Below are positions 1 through 11,772 of a stretch of DNA of 64,000 nucleotides, in pieces. The DNA comes from Paramyrothecium sp. XJ0827 (taxonomy: Eukaryota; Ascomycota; Sordariomycetes; Hypocreales; Stachybotryaceae). Numbering within the stretch: the first letter of the stretch is position 1; each line of letters starts with the position of its first letter. The DNA lies in assembly GCA_020881915.1 (NCBI GenBank), contig JAJFPB010000012.1:868001-932000 (forward strand), written 5' to 3'. The translations under genes and the position numbers were made by a program. The notes under the pieces were generated by a model. The model ran no database searches and was not told the DNA's origin. It saw nothing but the letters and a program-made list of their open reading frames with translations.

Positions 1-757
1 ACGCTGCAACTTGCTGACGCCTTGCTGCCGGCTAAATACACTGACCAGTCACGATGATCACCTGGGAGCTCATCCTCCGAAATTACCCAGGCATGCTCTT
101 TGTCGATCATTTTCTAATTGAACGAATCGCTAGGTGGAAATCGAAATCGATGACCTTATATCTAATGGCACGTGCGAGGCCAGCATGTCTTCAATGGCTA
201 CAAATCAACTGTCTTGGAGGTAACCCTCTGCCACTCCAATTCCCTCTGACATCCTTTTTCGAATTCTCAATGGCTTTTGTCTCTAAAAAAAAATATTATA
301 GGACAATGGTGGAATACATGCTACTACTACGTTCTAGCTGCCTCCGAGTTAATGCAAGAACAGCCAGCGAACAGAAACCATGACACATCGAAGAATTCTC
401 CAGCCAATGCAAACTCATCGATGCCAGCTGGAATTTCATTCAGTCGAATGCTAATTCTAGTACGTCGACCTCGATTTTCGTGCTCAATCATGAAACACGC
501 TCGTTAATCAAGTACAACTCCCATGCCTTGGAATCAAATCAACGACTTCGTAGCAACAAAATCTTTGCGGGAAAAGGATCTGGATAATTGTGCCTACCCT
601 ACAGAAGATTGGCAGTGACGAAGTCTTGGTAGCCTGCATGTGACATTGCATTTGACAGCACGTAGGATTCGCTTGAGGTCAGACCATTTTACGCCTTCTC
701 TTGTTAGGCTAACTCACCTTCGGTCCTTTGGAAAGACCACAGCTCGACATTTACGCC
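1..757. other. Left flank without recognised gene
   Basis: Only short open frames of up to 109 codons occur here, with no recognisable domain or splice-supported extension. The last 100 to 150 bp presumably hold the promoter of the X325-type gene that starts at 758. Confidence 0.4.
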
Positions 758-1765
758 ATGCGTCTCATAAACATAGGCGTAAGCCTCTTGCAATGTCTCC
801 TCTTGAGCACACTCGCCGACGCGCATTTCGTCATCACGTACCCCGGTTGGCGCGGGCTCACCCTCCACAAGAACGATGAGTTCCCTAATGGAATGCAAAG
901 CTCTGGGCCATGTGAGTGCTAACTCGGCTTGAGCGTGTAGCTTTTAATAATCATGTTTCTTCAGGCGGAGGCCTTCCGGAGACTCAAAACCGCACTGCGT
1001 GGCCACTGACCAGCCCCGGTGCCATTGCCATCCAGCCAGGGTGGTTTGCCAATAACCGGCATACGCAGTTTTCCATCAGCCTCAAGCTCGATGGATCCCA
1101 GGACGAGTTTCCATATTTGATGCATTGGTTTCGGGTAATTGGTCCGAGTGACAACCCATTTCCAGGCAGCTTCTGCCTGCCAGAGATACCTTTGCCTCGC
1201 GACGTTCAACCGGCCAAAGGAGACTTGGCAACAATCCAGATCATCCAGCTACACGAGGCTTCGGGGCGCCCAGCATACAACGTGAGCCTATCCTGCTAAA
1301 CAACCTAAGGGTCTTTTGTCTCTGACGTTTCGCAAGTGTATTGACATATTTTTCACTGATGATGCTGCTGAGGTGGCTCCTTTAAAGGACGCCAACTGTT
1401 TCAACAGCACAGACATTCGGATTGAAGGCGCCCACGAATCTGCCATCGTCACGAGCACATCTACCACTCCAACACCATCAGCCTCTTCACCTTTCACGAA
1501 TCGCGATATGTGGGGATTTTGCTCGGCGTCTCGGAGGAGACAACTCGTCTATACATCCATCCTGCCATCATGGCTTGCACATTCGCCATGCGCAGAGCCG
1601 ACTGTCAGCGAGCAGCCTCCAACTCCTGCTACCACTAGTAGCGAGCAGCGTCTATCTCTTACTACCACTAGTGGTAGTAGTCCACCGCCCGAGCCCACTG
1701 AGAATGCAGGCTCCCGCGTTCTCTCAAACCTCTCGGGGCTACTCGGGTTGTTGATCTTCATCTGA
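758..1765 (+). CDS. X325 / BIM1-like copper-binding secreted protein, probably GPI-anchored
   Basis: Three exons (758-911, 965-1281, 1337-1765) give about 299 residues. The protein opens with a signal peptide whose predicted cleavage (ADA|H) exposes an N-terminal histidine, the copper ligand of LPMO-like X325 proteins and Cryptococcus BIM1. The mature part has the HFxxxxPxxRG start, a PCGG motif that is formed only across the first intron, and paired cysteines. A Ser/Thr/Pro-rich linker and a C-terminal hydrophobic tail (LLGLLIFI) suggest GPI anchoring at the cell surface. Members of this family bind copper and are thought to act in copper uptake or wall remodelling, not polysaccharide cleavage. 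The segment around residues 210-240 of exon 3 looks less family-like and could hide another intron. The ATG at 758 is the first one that leads into the signal peptide. Confidence 0.8.
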
Positions 1766-2634
1766 GCATGTGATAGAGAATTCTATATCAAGTTTTGCAA
1801 AATAATTGTGACCTAGCGCGTCGGAGCCTCGCGCGCCTCTGCAAGCATTTCAATAATTGAATCGATCCATGGAAATAGTTGACCATGTCTGATCGCAGTT
1901 CGTCTCAATGGCTGCTCAGATCCTCGGGCACAGAAAGGGGTGCAACATCATTTCGCTTAGCTTGAACATGTGGGCCCTGCTCTTCCGAGACTGGATACTA
2001 AGCCAAGGGAAAGGCACGATCAAATGTGCGGGGTGCCAGTGACAATTCTAAAAGAATCATCCACATGACCCTTGCGATGTCTCCGAGAGTATATCCCCGA
2101 CTCGCTTCTTTCATTCTTAGATTCTCGTTGGAGGGGAACTATTTCCCTCGTTCTATTCTGTCCCTGAAGTATCGATCGTGTTCAAACAATCCGCACACAG
2201 TCTTGAACATGCACAGATGCCATAGAAAATTCTGTCAGATATGCCCTGCGTCAGATGAAGCTGACAAGCGTCCAGGAGTGGAGTGTTGTCAGCACTACTG
2301 TCCAAAAGTAGCAAGATGCAATGCGCGCCGCTAAGCCCAAATATGAGACTACTGCTTGCCATTTATTAAAGGTGGTTGTTTCCTTGTGAGATGTGTTGGC
2401 TGTGACCCAGCCACCTTCAACCAACAAGTAGATGACCAAGTTGGTCAACAACCGTGCTCCTAACATTCTTGCCACCAACAAAGCTTGGTCAATCTAAGAA
2501 AGTCCACTGACAAAATCCAACCCAGCCCCTCACTTACTCCTCTTTTAACACATCGAGCTCTTAATTCACACTGCTGTGGCAAAAACTGGATACCTACACG
2601 GTTGAACACGACGACTGCTGCGCCGTAAACTACC
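1766..2634. other. Intergenic, nothing recognised
   Basis: No coding segment with family similarity was seen on either strand. The reverse-strand frame at 2251-2481 has hydrophobic stretches but no other support. Confidence 0.4.
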
Positions 2635-3015
2635 ATGTCTTCTTCATATCTATCATACGGCGCATTGGCCATCTCGCTCCTACCCGGCCTCTTTGGGGTA
2701 AATGCGCTCTTTCGGCCGGATGCGACCATGCAGGGCGCACAGCTTCCTGTCCCATCTCAGCCTGATGCTCGAAAACTGACCCGCAACCTCATGCGCTTCT
2801 TTGGCGTCCGAACCATTGCGGTTAGCTACCTGCTTGTACTCATCTGGTCGACGAAAGATCCGCGGTTGACAGGCTTGGGCCTCTTTGCGGGGGTGTGGAT
2901 GAGTATCATGGATGGGCTTATTACGAAATGGCAGATTGGAGGTGGCGAATGGAATTCATGGGTTCTTGCACCTATTATCGGTGGCTTGTCATTCAGCTTG
3001 CTGTCAGTTTCATAA
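2635..3015 (+). CDS. Small integral membrane protein (DUF4267-like)
   Basis: An uninterrupted 126-residue frame with ATG in good context (ACCATGTC). Four hydrophobic stretches are visible: the N-terminal LAISLLPGLFGVNALF, a central RTIAVSYLLVLIW, LTGLGLFAGVWMSIMDG, and a C-terminal VLAPIIGGLSFSLLS. Length, the early LFRPDA element and the basic loop RNLMRFFGVR before the second helix match the small fungal membrane proteins annotated as DUF4267. Function is unknown for the family. It has no evident partner among its neighbours. Confidence 0.65.
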   Translation: MSSSYLSYGALAISLLPGLFGVNALFRPDATMQGAQLPVPSQPDARKLTRNLMRFFGVRTIAVSYLLVLIWSTKDPRLTGLGLFAGVWMSIMDGLITKWQIGGGEWNSWVLAPIIGGLSFSLLSVS

Positions 3016-3451
3016 GATAGGATTCTGGCTTTGTACAGACTTTGATTGAGAATCTGTGAACATGTATGAAATGAAGATGGCCTCAAGAGGTCATGAGAAC
3101 TGTACAGGTGTCTAGATAGCTACTTTCCCATGTCTGACACCGCAAGGGACCGGTTGTTCGTTGAGGCTATGAATTTGAGAATAAGATATTACTTGCTTGG
3201 ATTCAAGCTCATGATAATTGAGTAATTGAAGTACGATTGACAGGCAGAACGAAAACGCTCATGGCATTGCTGTGTATGGCACAAACTCTCTACATGGGGG
3301 CAGTTTTTCTCAGATTTGAAAACGAGACAATTCATCATCAGCTATAGACGGACACGCAAGAAACCAGGCTGCTCTATAAATCCGCGATCTACACTAATCC
3401 AGCTAAGAAACGTTCTTACGCTTACTCCTTGCCTCGCGAATGTGTAGGTGC
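3016..3451. other. Intergenic, nothing recognised
   Basis: This is the convergent 3-prime region between the DUF4267-like gene and the reverse-strand SDR. No coding signal was seen. Confidence 0.4.
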
Positions 3452-4438
3452 TCAAAAGGGTATTTCGGTCCCCCGGCGGAGATTCAAGAACTTTCCAGAG
3501 GTTCCATCACGCGTAGCGTTGTCAAGCTTGAGGAGTGGTCAGCATCCGTGTGGTTGAGCATTCGGGAACGCTTACAGCAGTGGCTATGCGACCAGCCCCA
3601 AGCTCCAGTGTCTCTGGGGCCTTTTCGTGACCAAACTTCCTAGCAGCTGCGTTCCCTGAGTCCGACTGGATTTGACTGAGGGCAGTTAGTTGGTTGCATA
3701 CTGACCCCGTCATTGTGGTGGGCCTACCCAGGATGTACAGTAAATGCGATTAACCACGGACAGCTGCTATGCAAAGCCCTATGTGCTGTTAGTCGTAATA
3801 GACTTATGTTCGGGCTTCTTTGTCCTGAGACAAATCAAGGCCTCTTACACTGTAAACCAATTCAATGCGGCTTTGGACATGCCGTAGGCCGGGAGGATGT
3901 GTGAACTGAAACCTTCAATAGCACCAATCGAACCAACGCTAGAAGATATGGACAGCCACTTCGGTGCTTCAGACTTCTCGAGCCATCCTTTCAACGCCTG
4001 GAAGAGGATCAAAGGTCCAACCGCGTTAGCCTGCAATGTGGTCTTGAGGTCATCGAAAGAGACTTCTTCAAGCGGGTCCCAAGGGGGATTATGTGCAGCA
4101 CTGGCGATAACAGTATCAACATGGTCGATGCCACTTCTCTCCAGTTCCTTCACTGCGGCAGCTGGGTCAGTCGGAGACGTGCTATCAACCTTGACTAACA
4201 GCAAGCTAGAACCGTCCGCCTTTGGTGTGTTCTTCAGTTCTTCAAGTCCCGGGGCACTCAGAGTCCGCGTCGTGCCGATAACTGTATGATTGGGACGTGC
4301 CAAGTATGTCCGCACGAGGGCATGACCAAGGCCTAAGTTCGTGGTGAATCGCACGCCAAATGAAGGCTCAATCCATGCAAAGAGGGGGAGTTACGGACCT
4401 CGGCTCACGCCCGTAATCAGGATGATTGAAGTTGTCAT
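3452..4438 (-). CDS. Short-chain dehydrogenase/reductase, norsolorinate-ketoreductase/sniffer-like
   Basis: Five exons read from the reverse strand (4438-4399, 4332-3849, 3778-3728, 3675-3576, 3526-3452) give 249 residues. The first intron splits the cofactor motif, which becomes TGVSRGLGHALV (TGxxxGxG) after splicing. NPPW and SSVGSIG follow, then the catalytic YGMSKAALN (YxxxK), WLIAFTVHPG and the C-terminal TRDGTSGKFLN expected of fungal sniffer-type SDRs. Unspliced DNA shows stops after NWFTV and after HPG, but each coincides with a consensus donor (GTAAGA, GTAGGC), so the gene appears intact. It probably acts on a small carbonyl or hydroxyl substrate with NADP(H). Substrate unknown. It lies next to, and on the same strand as, a second SDR. 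Confidence 0.85.
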
Positions 4439-5026
4439 GTTGGGTATGATAGTACAGGATGCTGTTGATAAAGTGGCGCGTTCGATCGTCGAGGTCAAAA
4501 CAAAACGTCGTTGGCTGAGTGTAAGTCAGAGGAGGGGTTGCAATTTCTGAAGCGACAGATGAGCATCCGTTTATTTTGTTGGTTCCAAATGAGCTTACTG
4601 ACCTACATCCCTACTTTGATCCGAACCGCGCATCAGCATTATCCAATGGAACCATTTGTTGGTGCTGACATCCAAATATTACGCGTCACATGCGCTGCCA
4701 CATATTTGCTCAAGGACTGCACAGCAGGTGGATAGACTCGCAGCAGACTGTCTATCAATCTCAGAGTACTGGTTTTATGCATGTTAACCCTCTCCTCCCG
4801 CAAGAGTCGTACACAAGTCACTACTAGCATGCCAACGAATTCAAACTATGATGATGGTACGTCTACTGGTAGATTGCCACCAGACGACCATGTTGTCACA
4901 TGGTTTTTGGTGCTTAAATTTCTCGGGGATCTTCGAGGGGTTCAAAAAGCCTTTCGACAAGGCTCAGCAGTCTTCCTAACATGTACAGTATTTGATAGGA
5001 TGAGTGGGCAGTGGCCCTCTTAGACA
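4439..5026. other. Spacer between two SDR genes
   Basis: About 590 bp contain the upstream region of the 3.4-4.4 kb SDR and the 3-prime region of the 5.0-6.1 kb SDR. No further gene was seen. Confidence 0.4.
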
Positions 5027-6082
5027 TTACATCAAGGTCTTCTCAGCCTTGTCCGAGACGTGATCCGTACTCTTTGCCACATCCTCCCAGTCGTCGCAAA
5101 TCTTGATCATATCCTCACACTTATCCCTGATCCTTTGCCAGCCATCAGCACCCAGTGGCACACGCAGTGGCACAGACTTGTCCTTGGCGACGCCAGTACC
5201 CTTTACGAGCTCGATCATTCGCGCAACGGCCTTGTCTGCATCACCCGGCTCGTTACCCACGATACTGGCTTCGAATTGCCGGACTTGTGCGTTGAACTGG
5301 GCGTAGTCGGGCACTCGTGGCTCTACATGATTAATGTTGCTGAACGCCTTGGTCCTGAAGAATCCCGGTTCAACAATCAGCACCTTAATGGCCGGGCAGA
5401 AGATGGCGAGTTCTTTGGAAAGACACTCGACAGCGCCTGATTCGAGGCAATTGGGTAAGCATTAGCCTTCAATCATCACAACACTGGACGATGCGACTGT
5501 GGTAATGGCCTACCTTCTAATGCAAATTTAGCGGAGCAGTAGGCTGCAGCGCTGACATCCGCGTGCCATCCGGCCTGAGAGCTGATGTAGAGTAGTGTGC
5601 CTGATCCCCTGGTACGAAGTTTGGGTAGGATAGCTCGGGTGACGTTGAGTGGGCCGTGGAAATTGGTCCTGAGCGAAGCTTCCATGTCTTCCTGCCTGCT
5701 TGTCTCAACATTGGGGAGAAATCAGCCTCGCATTGAAACGCTTGTTGAAGACAGTAGTGTGACAGGATTTTAAGTCACGACGGTTTGCCACTCACGTTAA
5801 TTCTTCAACAGCGCCGCTGACAACGAAGCCGGCATTGTTTACGACAACATCGATGCCGCCAGGATAAGCATCCCAAGCTTCCTGGATCTTGGCTTCAATC
5901 GCAGGCACAGGTGCCGTCACATCAAGGTCCAAAACCGTGACACCAGGTTGCCGGAGATGGGCCAGCTTAGTATCAGCATTACGACCGGTGGCAACAACAT
6001 TATCACCGGCAGCTCGCAATTGTTGCACGAATGAGGTGCCGAAGCCGCTCGAGCAGCCAGTGACTAACCAGTTTGTTGGCAT
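5027..6082 (-). CDS. Short-chain dehydrogenase/reductase
   Basis: Three exons (6082-5796, 5695-5514, 5436-5027) splice to 292 residues. The Rossmann motif TGCSSGFG, the NNAG motif, SSQAGW near the catalytic serine and YCSAKFALEG (YxxxK) are all present. The second intron falls immediately after the catalytic lysine helix and splicing restores the run ALEGAVECLSKEL. The EPGFFRT motif follows, then a longer C-terminal part typical of classical SDRs close to retinol- or 17-beta-type dehydrogenases of fungi. It is likely cytosolic and NADP(H)-dependent, with unknown substrate. It is separate from the SDR at 3.4-4.4 kb by sequence and intron pattern, so the pair is not a recent tandem duplicate. 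Confidence 0.85.
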
Positions 6083-7045
6083 TGTCTTGGTGGAGGCAAA
6101 TGACGAGAGGTTTTTTTGCGTGGATCAGTAAGGCGTCCTCGTGGTCGATAATAAAACAAAAGAAGACGAAGATGAAATTCGGCGAATGCGGATTCTGGAT
6201 TTTGACAAAAAGTCGAGTGTCAAAAAGTTGCAGTAGAGTTTCTTATAGAACCCATTTTCTTGATCTTAGCTCTTACGTCCCTCTCTCTCCGTAGTGCTTA
6301 TGAGGATCCAGTGTCCGGGGGTAAGCATTCGGGGCTTTCGGTATTGTGCTGCTTAGCACTGTGGGCCGGCCGGGAGAATTGCCTGCGTATGTATTGTGGA
6401 GGCTAGTTGTAAAAGCTCCCCTCTTGGACGAGAATCGCAATTGCAAAGAAGATATCCGTTCTCTTTTATCTGCCTGAGCCTGTTGCTTTTCGAACCAACC
6501 CAGGCTGGCCCATGGTCCTGTGTCGACGTGATGCCCCATGAAGCCGCGATTGTGCGCGCCATATTGCCCTTTTTGGTCGTGGGGATGCTTCCGCGCAAAT
6601 ACCGTCAGCTACGATTCTGGGGCAACGGCAGTCCATGGCGCGATGATCCACTTGTTAAACATCAATTCATGCTAAACACAGTCGATACATTGCTGCTAAA
6701 CGTAATGCTCAGTTGCTAAAGGCTCCATGGCGTCTAGGGTGGATCGTGCATGACATCCGGGCACCCTTCCCAGGTTCGTGGTTTCGCAGCTCGCAGATCG
6801 CGGACGCCTCGGGCTTACAATATGTCCTGAGCTTTAGCTGCCAAGAATGTGTCTAGGATGATAACACCACAGCAGATATGAGCAGATCCGCATCATACAT
6901 TACCTTAGTAAAAAACGGGTCCTGATTGGGTTGAGTCTTGGCTTTCACCCACGAGTGGGTCAGTAAAAACTTCCAACGCGGAGTAACCGCGCTCAATCTC
7001 TCCAAAATCCGTGAGTGTCAGTCGCAGACTTAGTTATCGGGCGAG
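6083..7045. other. Divergent promoter region between SDR and MFS permease
   Basis: The overlapping frames at 6273-6719 on both strands have no recognisable domain and are probably noise. The region should hold the divergent promoters of the SDR at 6082 and the permease at 7046. Confidence 0.4.
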
Positions 7046-9084
7046 ATGGGGCAAAACAAAGATGGAGCAATGTCACGAGGTTGGTGCTGACATATAATGA
7101 CGCCTCACAAGCTTGGTGGTGGCCAATAGACTGACGGGCGCACTGCAGTCACGGACTTCTTCTGGGGTAACACGAACAAAGAGGAGAAACGGCTGATTCG
7201 TAAACTCGGTATGGACTACTTGCTTGGCTGAAAGGTTACTGCTAACAGGGCCGTATAGATTTTTTCATCCTTGTGCGTATCAGGGATGCTTGTCGTTCGT
7301 GTGCAAGCGCTGACAGGGATTATAGACGTTCTGCTGCTTCAGTTTCTTCTTCAACCACTTGGGTAGGCGTCGTCCCAAGAGATGGGTTCATTCAATTTGC
7401 TAATCGACCCTGCAGACAGAGCTGCTTTTGCAAACGCATACGTTAGAACTTCCACTCCATGCCTCTTCTATCAATTCCCAGCTAAGGCAAATATAGGTCG
7501 CCGGACTCAAGGAGGAGCTCAATCTCCAGGGAAACCAGTACAATGTGCTACTCTCCATGGCTTCGACAGGGTACGTGACCCCTCCATATAGTATTTAAAT
7601 GCATCTAACGTCCTACCACAGCATGCTGGTTGGCCAGATCCCGAGCAGCATCTTGATCCAGAAAATCAGGCCCAGGATATGGCTGTCGTCCATGGTCATC
7701 GTCTGGGCTGGCTGTACAATGGCAAGCGCGGCTTGCAAGACATTCCAGCAGCTAGCAGCTGTGCGCTTCTTCATGGGCCTGGCCGAAGCCAGCACGTACG
7801 CAGGCTCCATTTATGTCATGGGCTCCTGGTAGTACGTAGCACTCGTGGAGATACAACCCCAGTCAGGTCACTAACAGCAAGCAGCAAGAGCGATGAGATT
7901 GCCAAGCGCACAGCTACATTCACGGTGGCCGGACAAGTCGGTAAGATGTTTGCGGGGGCCATGATGGCAGCCATACACGAGTCTATGGATGGCTACGCAG
8001 GACTCGCAGGCTGGCAGTGGGTTTTCCTCATTGACGGTATCATCAGTAAGTCTACGCAGGCAAGCACAATCAACAGTTCTAATCTTGCATAATTCAGCTT
8101 GCCCAATTGCCATTTTTGGATTCTTCTATTTCCCCGATATTCCCGAGATCACACAGGCCTCGTACCTCAGCGCCGAGGAACGTCAGGTGGCAATCGATCG
8201 TCTTCCACTCAAGGGAGATCAGAGCCACAATACCCAGCTTCTGAGCCTGGCCAAGCGAGTCTTTGGGCAGCCGATAGCGTAAATCAATTCACATAGTCGA
8301 TGCGGTGTCTCACGAGGGTTACTAATTATGTGTTATAGGTACATTTGCTGCGTCTTCTCGGCCCTTTCCTCGGCAATGCAAGCGTACATAGTGCAAGGAC
8401 TATTGCTTCTCTACATGAAGAGCCATCAAGCGTCCGACGGGTTTACTCAGTCCCAGGTCAACACGTATCCCATCCCGACGCATGCCATTGGCATCGTGGC
8501 GGAACTTGTTGGCTCCGTCATTATTGATCGCTACAACAGGCGTCTGAGCATTGGCATGAGCATAATCGCAGTGCAAGTGGCATGCTCGGTTGTGTTGCTC
8601 ATCCCGAACATGTCGCTGGCCGGGCATCTGACTGCCTTCTACCTATCGTCGATTTCGTACGGCATCAATCCGTTGTTGTATGGTTGGTCAAGCAACATCG
8701 CCGTACGAACCGCCGATGACGCTGCCCGTAGCGTTATCCTCGCCTTGATGGCGGCCAGTGACGGCCTCTTGTGGACTTTCTGGGGCGTCGTGCTCTACCC
8801 TGCAGATGATGCACCCTACTGGCGAAGCGGATACATCGCTCATATTTGCGTCTGCGGAGCTTTGGGTTGCTGGTTATTCGTTGTCCGTTGGGTATGTCAA
8901 AAAGTGAATCATTGAGAAAACCATCTCTAACTGTGCATAGCTTGATCGACGAACCGCCCAGAACTATCCTGCGTCGGCCCAACTGCTCAATCCGAGCTCG
9001 ACCGGGATCCCCTCTTACACGTCCCCGGGCGAGAAGCAAGGACATGGACTTGAGCAGCCGTCTGTGGAAGCAAAGTCTCAATGA
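7046..9084 (+). CDS. MFS permease, anion:cation symporter (Dal5/TNA1-like)
   Basis: Eleven exons (7046-7079, 7149-7208, 7259-7272, 7326-7362, 7416-7441, 7497-7570, 7622-7831, 7885-8045, 8098-8278, 8339-8891, 8941-9084) splice to 497 residues. The N-terminal exons are very short (one is 14 bp) but each junction keeps the expected family sequence: EEKRLIRKLDFFIL, then LDRAAFANAYV, LKEELNLQGNQYN and MLVGQIPSS. TM segments follow, including WLSSMVIVWAGCTMAS and the SWYKSDEIAKRTA loop characteristic of the allantoate/nicotinate (Dal5/TNA1) family. These proteins import organic anions such as allantoate, nicotinate, pantothenate or vitamin precursors across the plasma membrane. The substrate cannot be read from sequence. 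Transport of a nitrogenous or carboxylate compound is the safest statement. Confidence 0.88.
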
Positions 9085-9251
9085 GTATTTAGCGACAGGA
9101 ATAGCTCGCGAGTAGAAAAATATGTCGATGGATCGTTGGATGGTCAGGCTTGCGAGATTAGGTCCTGTATACTGGACGAGATCTACCTCAAGTGGAGCTC
9201 TTCTGGCCATCAAAGCCATAGCTAGAGAACTGGCGCGTAGATTTAAACAGT

Positions 9252-9932
9252 TTATTCGCTGATTGGAAGGCTCATATGTGTGGTGCGCCAAACTGGATCG
9301 TCATCCCTGTGGATAATGGAGAAGCCGTGCCGCTCCCAGAACGTCACCGCTCCCGGGAGAAAAGGATGAGTATGCAGGTACAGCAGCTGAATGCCGACCG
9401 CTCGAGCCTCGCTCTTCATAGCATCAAAAAGGCGAGAAGCCAGGCCGGCGCGGCGCAGGCCCGGTTCGACGTACAGCCTGATGACCTCGACAACGCGGCC
9501 GGAGCCGAGTTTCAAGTACGGGAAACGTTGGTCATAGGCAACAAAGGCGATGGTGGCCACGAGCACACCGTCGACCCATGCGCAAAGAAATGCGCCGTCG
9601 GGGTCCTCAAGATACGTTTGCTGGAAGCCGCCGGCAAGCTCGCGCTCTTCCAGCTTGTCGTGGGATTCGGCGCTTAGCATGGGAAACATGGATATGCGGG
9701 CCGCCTTTGTGAAACGGACAATGGCAGGGATCTCGTCCACGGTGGCACGGCGGATGGCGACCCTGCTGCGGGCGAGCTGCTGGTTAGGCATCTCGACACG
9801 CCCCTTGCTGAGAGCCAGATCTTGCGGACACGATTGGGGCTCCCTCGGCAGCCGGGCGCTGGAGGCTTGAGCCGCACTCATATCGAGAGTCATATTCGAG
9901 AACTCTGCGCAGCCAGGACCGGTTGGTTTCAT
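9252..9932 (-). CDS. GNAT-family N-acetyltransferase
   Basis: A single uninterrupted frame of 226 residues. The C-terminal two-thirds is a GNAT fold: IRRATVDEIPAIV begins the domain, GVLVATIAFV and VVEVIRLYVEPGLRRAGLASRLF give the beta-4 strand and the acetyl-CoA pyrophosphate loop (R/Q-x-x-G-x-G/A form, here RRAGLA), and ending elements FWERHGF match beta-6/alpha-4. The first 47 residues are not family-like, so translation may start at the ATG near 9791 (MPNQQLARS) and give about 179 residues. It would acetylate a small amine or resistance-type substrate. No operon-like partner exists, but it is tail-to-tail with the permease. Confidence 0.8.
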   Translation of the reverse strand: MKPTGPGCAEFSNMTLDMSAAQASSARLPREPQSCPQDLALSKGRVEMPNQQLARSRVAIRRATVDEIPAIVRFTKAARISMFPMLSAESHDKLEERELAGGFQQTYLEDPDGAFLCAWVDGVLVATIAFVAYDQRFPYLKLGSGRVVEVIRLYVEPGLRRAGLASRLFDAMKSEARAVGIQLLYLHTHPFLPGAVTFWERHGFSIIHRDDDPVWRTTHMSLPISE

Positions 9933-11772
9933 CCGAACTCGGGCCAGGCACTTTTCCCCTGGACAAACTTTGTGGGTCGAGCTGCCAGGCTTAAACTAGA
10001 TTTTGATTTGTGGCCGCTAGTCGTCGTATTGGCTCGTTTGGGTGGGGAGGAACAGGGGTTGGGCGGTGATTCGAGGCTGGCCCCAAGCCGGCTCGGCATG
10101 AAGTGGTTGCATCTATTTGATGGTAGATCTCTCGTTTATCTCAGACTACATTAGAGGAGGAATCTATGGACGTAGTTTGTTTGCACCTTGGTTGTCATTG
10201 GTGGAAATGGCGTTTCGCTGTTTACACGAAGCAACCTTGCTGACGCTCCGTGTCATTCCATCTTCGTGAGAGACAACTTGCGGGTCAAACAGCCATAATT
10301 GTTTGTCGTGATGTGAGTGTTGATGATAGTGGTATTGTCGCAATAGAGTGTCCTTTCATTCTCTTTGTCTTTGTCTTTTTTCTTTTTTTCTTCTTTCTTT
10401 TCTTTCTTCTTCTTCTTTTTTTCTCCCTCTCGTATTTGATTGTTTTTCCTCACGCCTGCGGGCTTTCCGCAATGGGATTTCGGGTTTTGAGGCACAGAAG
10501 AATTTGTCGAGTGAATGTTGCCAGGCACAGTCACAAACTTTTTCAAGAGTTCATGCCATCAAATCGTTATTAGCTTCTCAAAAGCCTTAGAAGCTGATGG
10601 CACAGTTGCACGTCCATTTCTGTGGTAAATTCCATGTTTTCTCCTGTCGCTTATGTCAAAACTTGACGCTGTCAGGGGCAAACGCTGCTCTATTCAGGGT
10701 AGCCAAGCAACTCGGGACGATGTAAAACAAAGCCATTGATTACAAGGGTTCGTTGGCGGCTCAGGTCTCCACTGCGCATGTGGCCTCGGGGGTTGTTTCG
10801 TCTTAAGCACCATCGCCGGCCCCAAGTCCTCCGATGGCAGAACTGCTTGTTGTCTGCGTGCTTACGCCAGAAGTAAGGGAGGAAAAAAAAGTGAGGAATT
10901 TTAAAAGGAGCGTAAATAACAACAATGGCTCCCACGATGTTTGCCTTCGCAGTTCGTTTACGAAAATACTCGCTGACGAGCGTCAACGCCGGACTGGGGT
11001 CGTTGCTGCAGGTGTCTAGGCTAAACTTGGAGACAGCCGCTTGTTACCCCCTAAATGCAGGCTCTGATGTCATTGCATACGGCAGCGATATTGCAGTGCA
11101 GCAAACATACAACTTGATGCAGGCCATTCTCGTGGCGGCCCCCAGGAACGCCCTTCCCGGAAGTCGCGCCTCCTATTAAGCCGCATCAAAGGAGCCATCG
11201 CAACTCCTGCATGCCCAGCTTGGCTGTTTCATGTAAGACGTTTCCTTAATTTAAGGACTCAGCATCGCCCATTGGCCCTGTGGCCCCCCCTGTGACACCC
11301 CCTTAGATCCACCGCCATGCCCCCCCGGGGGTCCCACCAGCATAAACAATCTAGATTAATTGGTCGAGGGTTTCGCAGGCGCGCGGGATTCCATCCTCAT
11401 GTAGGCAAGACGCTGTCGGCTGGCCGGAAAAAGTGGCTCCCTAGATCCATCCTGCCTTAAGCGACGGACGACACGAGTGGGCTCTGGTATCAGGTTTATT
11501 GACATGGGAGAAATAGCCAGGACTGATATAAGTTTCCGTTTTCCTTCTCTCGTCTTGCCGTTCTTGTTCCCTTCTGCTGCATCGTTCGTTAACGTCAGTT
11601 CCTTTTCCATTCGCTTGCCTGGAGCTTGCCATTCATTTCGTTCTACACGTTCATTCACTTTCAACACGCCCCCAGCGCGTCAAACGTTCTCTATCCAATT
11701 CGCCTGCACACTCTTTTTGTCACAGACGAACATTTGCATCTAGACTTTCTCTCTCTCAACAACATTACGAAA
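9933..11772. other. Long intergenic region with low-complexity tract and C-rich AA9 promoter
   Basis: No gene was recognised. It contains a pyrimidine tract at 10349-10431. Nearer the AA9 gene is a C-rich stretch at 11275-11340 with a CCCCCGGGGG palindrome at 11322-11331. The proximal promoter and 5-prime leader of the AA9 gene probably occupy the last 300 to 400 bp, which are rich in pyrimidines. Confidence 0.5.
10349..10431. repeat. Polypyrimidine (CT) low-complexity tract
   Basis: About 80 bp are almost entirely T and C on the plus strand. The lysine/glutamate-rich frame on the opposite strand is an artefact of this composition. Confidence 0.8.

Noticed and set aside
3727..3849. Stops after NWFTV and HPG suggested a broken SDR
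   Set aside because: Consensus donors and acceptors at both places restore the family sequence (WLIAFTVHPG then SDSGNAAARKFG), so they are introns.
10253..10590. Frames rich in Phe/Leu or Lys/Glu
   Set aside because: Produced by the pyrimidine tract at 10349-10431.
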